From assembly GCA_045810625.1 (NCBI GenBank), contig JBJMVQ010000015.1:1-12510 (forward strand): a DNA stretch of 12,510 bases, read 5' to 3'. The DNA is from JACQFZ01 sp045810625 (lineage in GTDB: Bacteria > Pseudomonadota > Gammaproteobacteria > Acidiferrobacterales > Sulfurifustaceae). This document shows, piece by piece, positions 9,520 through 12,510 of the stretch (its first letter is position 1; each line of letters begins with the position of its first letter). Made by a program: the position numbers and the translations under genes. Under the pieces are notes generated by a model. It did no database searches. It was not told the DNA's origin and worked only from the letters and a program-made list of their open reading frames with translations.

Positions 9520-12510
9520 ATGATCCGTGGAGTCGTTGCCGCCCTGCAAAGAATCTACAACGTAAATTTTCAGTTGCCGTCGGCAACACGACTATTCAGT
9601 CGCTACAACTGTCACGGGTCACACATTCTTTGCAGCTCGCTACTCGCCGCGCTCGGGCTGCTGTGGTCGCTAGCTGCTTCGGCGGCCGAGTATCGGGAAA
9701 GTCAGCCAGACGCGTTGGGGAGATGTCGCGAGGTCGGATACACAAATTGTTCCGACGCCGGGCCTGGAGGTAATCCGTACATACATGGTTCCAACAGTTG
9801 GAACTGGAACGACTACTACTATCATAAGGCGATTGTCAAAGGCTATTCCAGCGACACTGCAGCGCAGCAAGCCTGTCTCGCTGACCAAGCCAGTGTTGGG
9901 GGTTTGATCGCGGGGTCGTGTAACAACAGCGGCGACATTTTGTACAACGTTGCCTCCGTTGGCGCTACCAATTTCTCCACCTGCTACGACTCGCGTTGCG
10001 TCGGCGCAGGGGTTATCTACTACTACGAGTACCCTAAGCCAGCACTTCCAGGTCCCGGCGTACAGTGCTGGGGCCCCTTCGAGGGAGCCGAGCTTTATTA
10101 TCGCGGCGGCGAGGTCGGAGCCGCTGGCGCCGCCGACTTTGCCGGATGCGGCCAGTCCGTACCGCCCGCGCCCTCGCCGTCGGGCGACAAGGTCGGTGAG
10201 CCGCCGCGGCAACAGTGCATCGGAAATCCCTGCGACCCCGCAACCGGCAACAAATATCAGTCGGAAACCGATTTCGAAGGACGCGACGGCATCCCAGCGC
10301 TGATCCGCCACTACAACAGCCAGATGTCGAAGGATTTGCGCTTCGGGTTTGGCTGGACCGCCTTTCTAACCACGCGCCTCGAAATTGTCGGGACCACGGT
10401 TCGGGTCCGATCGGAAAACGGCCGCAGCGAGCCCTTTGTCTGCTCCAGCGTCAGCGGGGTGTGTACCGGCGTCGCGGACACGAAATTAACGCTGGCGATC
10501 GACCCGACTGGCTACACGCTCACCAAACGGGGCGGCAACACCGAACGCTTCGACACGAACGGTCGTCTCGTAGCCGAGACCGACGCGAATGGAAAGACAA
10601 CCACTTACACCTACGATTCGACTCGCCGGCTCACTGCCATTACCGGTCCTTACGGTCACGCGCTAACCCTTACCTACAACGGCACTCACTTCGGCTCGAT
10701 CACCGACTCAAGCGGTGCGGTCTACACGTATACGTACAGCACCAACGGCAACCTCACGAAAGTCACTTACCCGGGCGGTGCCGCGAAGATCTATCTCTAC
10801 GAGAACGGCTCGTTGCCGCACAACCTCACCGGCATTTCCTACCAAGAACCGGGCGGGAGCGCGGTGCGCTACGCGACTTACAGCTACAACGCGAGCGGCA
10901 AGGCGATCACGACCGAACACGCCGGTGGCGTCGAGCACTTCGGCCTTTCCTACGACAGCGCCACCCAAACCACCGTCACCGACGCCGCTACTACGCAGCA
11001 GGTGATGACGTTCAGTACCACCCTTGGCATCAAGAACCTCGTTAGCAAAACAAACTCGTCCGACGGCAAAGCGCTCACGCAAACCTTCGACGCTCAGAAC
11101 AACCTCACGTGCAAGAAGGACGAAGAAGGCCGAGTTACGACCTACACGTACAACGGCACGAACCAGCGCACCGCGATGACCGAGGGTCTGGCGGGAGATT
11201 GCACCGCACCCATTTCCACCGCCGCCACTCGCACCACGACGTATCAGTACCAGTCGACGACGCTTGATCTTCCGACCGTCGTTACATCCCCGAGCGTCGC
11301 GAGCAGCCAGTCGAAGACCGTGACGATCGCCTATGGCGATGCGTCCCACCCGAATTTACCGACCTCGATCACCCAAAGCGGGTACGCGCCCGGCGGTAGT
11401 CCCGTCTCGCGCGCCATCGGGCTCAGCTACACCGCTTCCGGACAACTCGCGACGATCGACGGACCGCGCACCGACGTAAGCGACGTGACCACCTTCACGT
11501 ACTACAACTGCACGACAGGAGGTAGTTGCGGGCAACTGCAGACGGTGACGGATGCGCTTGGTCGCGTCACCACCTACGACACCTACGACGCCGCCGGTCG
11601 TCTCACGCAGATGACCGACCCGAACGGCTTGAGGACCAACTACGGCTACGACGGACGAGGGCGCGTCACCACGATTACTCAGACTCCGTCCGGTGGCACC
11701 GCGCGGATCACGACGTACGCCTATAACGCTGCCAACAACGTCACCTCCGTCGCTTTCCCCGACGGGATAACGCTCACTTACACCTATAACGCTGCCCAGC
11801 AACTGACCCGCGTTGCCGACAATGCGGGCAACCGCATCGACTACACCTACGACCTCAAAGGCAACCGCACCGGCGCCTCCACCTACGACCCGAGCGCAAC
11901 GTTGGTGCGACAGGTCGCGACCGCCTACGACGCCCGAAACCACGTCAACCAGATCAACAACGGCGGCTCGCTCACCCAGCAAATCGCCGATGCCATCGGC
12001 AACCTCACCAGCGTCACCGATCCGAACGCCAATCCTCCGACCCAAAACGGCTTCGATGCGCTCAACCGCCTCGTGCAAACCTTAAACAGCGCCGGCGGCA
12101 CCACGACCTACGGCTACGACGTCGCCGATCGGCTCACGCAGGTTACCGCCCCGAACAACGCCAGCACCCAATACGTCTACGACGACCTCGGCAATTTATT
12201 ACAGGAAATCTCCCCCGACCGCGGCACCACGAGCTACACCTACGACGCGGCGGGTAACGTATTGAGCAAGACCGACGCGAGAGGGATTGTCGTCAATTAC
12301 ACCTACGACGCCCTGAACCGACTCACCAGCGTCAGCTATCCGGCCTCGAGTAGCGAGAACATCGCCTACACCTACGACAGCGGCACCAACTGCACCGCCG
12401 GTATCGGGCGGCTCTGCCAAGTAACAGACGCCAGCGGCACCACCCAATACGGCTACGACGCCTACGGCAACGTCACGCGAGAGCAAAAAACCGAGCTCGG
12501 CATCAACTAC
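9520..12510 (+). CDS. RHS/YD-repeat protein with secretion signal (3' end outside window)
   Basis: An unbroken frame of 997 codons runs from ATG 9520 to the right edge. GGGGAG at 9508-9513, 6 bp before the ATG, supports the start. Residues 1-58 look like a long-n-region Sec signal ('ILCSSLLAALGLLWSLAASAA', cut near 56). Residues 59-227 form an aromatic, cysteine-rich region with eight Cys (69, 77, 119, 134, 155, 160, 183, 210) that I do not recognise. 'PPAPSPSGDK' near 215-224 is a linker. Residues 233-330 ('CIGNPCDPATGNKYQSETDF', 'IRHYNS', 'FGFGWT') match the DUF6531 module that opens RHS cores. From about 348 on come YD repeats of the form G-x-x-[TS]-x-Y-x-Y-D-x-x-G-[RN]-[LV], e.g. 'TTTYTYDSTRRLTAIT', 'RIDYTYDLKGNRTGA', 'TTSYTYDAAGNVLSKTDA'. 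RHS proteins build a hollow shell that encloses a C-terminal toxin or other effector; that end, and any immunity gene, lie beyond the window. No PAAR or VgrG part is present, which argues against type VI delivery. Confidence 0.93.
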   Translation, partial: MIRGVVAALQRIYNVNFQLPSATRLFSRYNCHGSHILCSSLLAALGLLWSLAASAAEYRESQPDALGRCREVGYTNCSDAGPGGNPYIHGSNSWNWNDYYYHKAIVKGYSSDTAAQQACLADQASVGGLIAGSCNNSGDILYNVASVGATNFSTCYDSRCVGAGVIYYYEYPKPALPGPGVQCWGPFEGAELYYRGGEVGAAGAADFAGCGQSVPPAPSPSGDKVGEPPRQQCIGNPCDPATGNKYQSETDFEGRDGIPALIRHYNSQMSKDLRFGFGWTAFLTTRLEIVGTTVRVRSENGRSEPFVCSSVSGVCTGVADTKLTLAIDPTGYTLTKRGGNTERFDTNGRLVAETDANGKTTTYTYDSTRRLTAITGPYGHALTLTYNGTHFGSITDSSGAVYTYTYSTNGNLTKVTYPGGAAKIYLYENGSLPHNLTGISYQEPGGSAVRYATYSYNASGKAITTEHAGGVEHFGLSYDSATQTTVTDAATTQQVMTFSTTLGIKNLVSKTNSSDGKALTQTFDAQNNLTCKKDEEGRVTTYTYNGTNQRTAMTEGLAGDCTAPISTAATRTTTYQYQSTTLDLPTVVTSPSVASSQSKTVTIAYGDASHPNLPTSITQSGYAPGGSPVSRAIGLSYTASGQLATIDGPRTDVSDVTTFTYYNCTTGGSCGQLQTVTDALGRVTTYDTYDAAGRLTQMTDPNGLRTNYGYDGRGRVTTITQTPSGGTARITTYAYNAANNVTSVAFPDGITLTYTYNAAQQLTRVADNAGNRIDYTYDLKGNRTGASTYDPSATLVRQVATAYDARNHVNQINNGGSLTQQIADAIGNLTSVTDPNANPPTQNGFDALNRLVQTLNSAGGTTTYGYDVADRLTQVTAPNNASTQYVYDDLGNLLQEISPDRGTTSYTYDAAGNVLSKTDARGIVVNYTYDALNRLTSVSYPASSSENIAYTYDSGTNCTAGIGRLCQVTDASGTTQYGYDAYGNVTREQKTELGINY

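Noticed and set aside
9368..9589. Minus-strand frame reminiscent of decayed REP-type elements near the RHS start
   Set aside because: No clear palindromic REP core is visible, and the frame overlaps the RHS start and its ribosome-binding site.
10215..11045. 276-codon + strand frame inside the RHS gene
   Set aside because: Out of frame with the continuous 997-codon RHS reading frame; composition is Arg/His-rich shadow.
11356..12078. 240-codon Gly/Val-rich minus-strand frame
   Set aside because: It is the reverse reading of the YD repeats (TAC/GAC codons read as Val codons), not a gene.
10561..12510. Repeated TACACCTACGAC-like DNA as a CRISPR or satellite array
   Set aside because: The spacing is irregular and the repeats keep the reading frame of the YD peptide motif, so they are protein repeats.

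Overview
The window is GC-rich bacterial DNA with every convincing gene on the + strand. Gene content, Sec signal peptides, a CsrA-family protein and a near-consensus sigma-54 promoter point to a proteobacterium, probably a gammaproteobacterium or a close betaproteobacterial relative. That placement is an inference from gene families; no rRNA or tRNA gene is visible to confirm it.

Region 1 (1-4078) is metabolic. The end of an NTF2/SnoaL-like gene is closed by a terminator hairpin. Then come a small VOC (glyoxalase-fold) protein, a short-type 6-phosphogluconate dehydrogenase (gnd), glucose-6-phosphate dehydrogenase (zwf) and 6-phosphogluconolactonase (pgl). The last three make up the whole oxidative pentose phosphate branch: zwf makes the lactone, pgl hydrolyses it, and gnd decarboxylates the product to ribulose 5-phosphate, releasing reduced NAD(P)H. 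zwf and pgl are separated by only 2 bp, and two hairpins sit between gnd and zwf.

Region 2 (4079-6020) is a compact regulatory cluster. It holds a gene-free stretch, a small excisionase-type HTH protein under a promoter that overlaps a dyad, and a second, stronger dyad. A structured leader follows, then an XRE-family repressor and, 3 bp downstream, a divergent CsrA paralogue with a 17-residue insertion between its first two strands. After this pair comes a secreted lytic transglycosylase with its own near-perfect -24/-12 (sigma-54) promoter. The XRE/CsrA pair, with spaced GGA motifs in its leader, is the most interesting part of the window. It looks like a self-controlled transcription-plus-translation switch, possibly left by an integrative element; no integrase or att site is visible here.

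Region 3 (6021-9205) has about 740 bp with no supportable gene, then a large secreted protein of the DUF6351 type with an alpha/beta-hydrolase-like G-C-S-G-G nucleophile motif, ended by a strong Rho-independent terminator.

Region 4 (9206-12510) has about 310 bp of gene-free DNA and then a large RHS/YD-repeat protein that runs off the right edge. Its first 997 codons are open, starting at ATG 9520 behind a good ribosome-binding site. It has a Sec-type signal, a cysteine-rich aromatic N-terminal region, a DUF6531-like segment and many YD repeats. The C-terminal region, where RHS toxins vary, lies outside the window.
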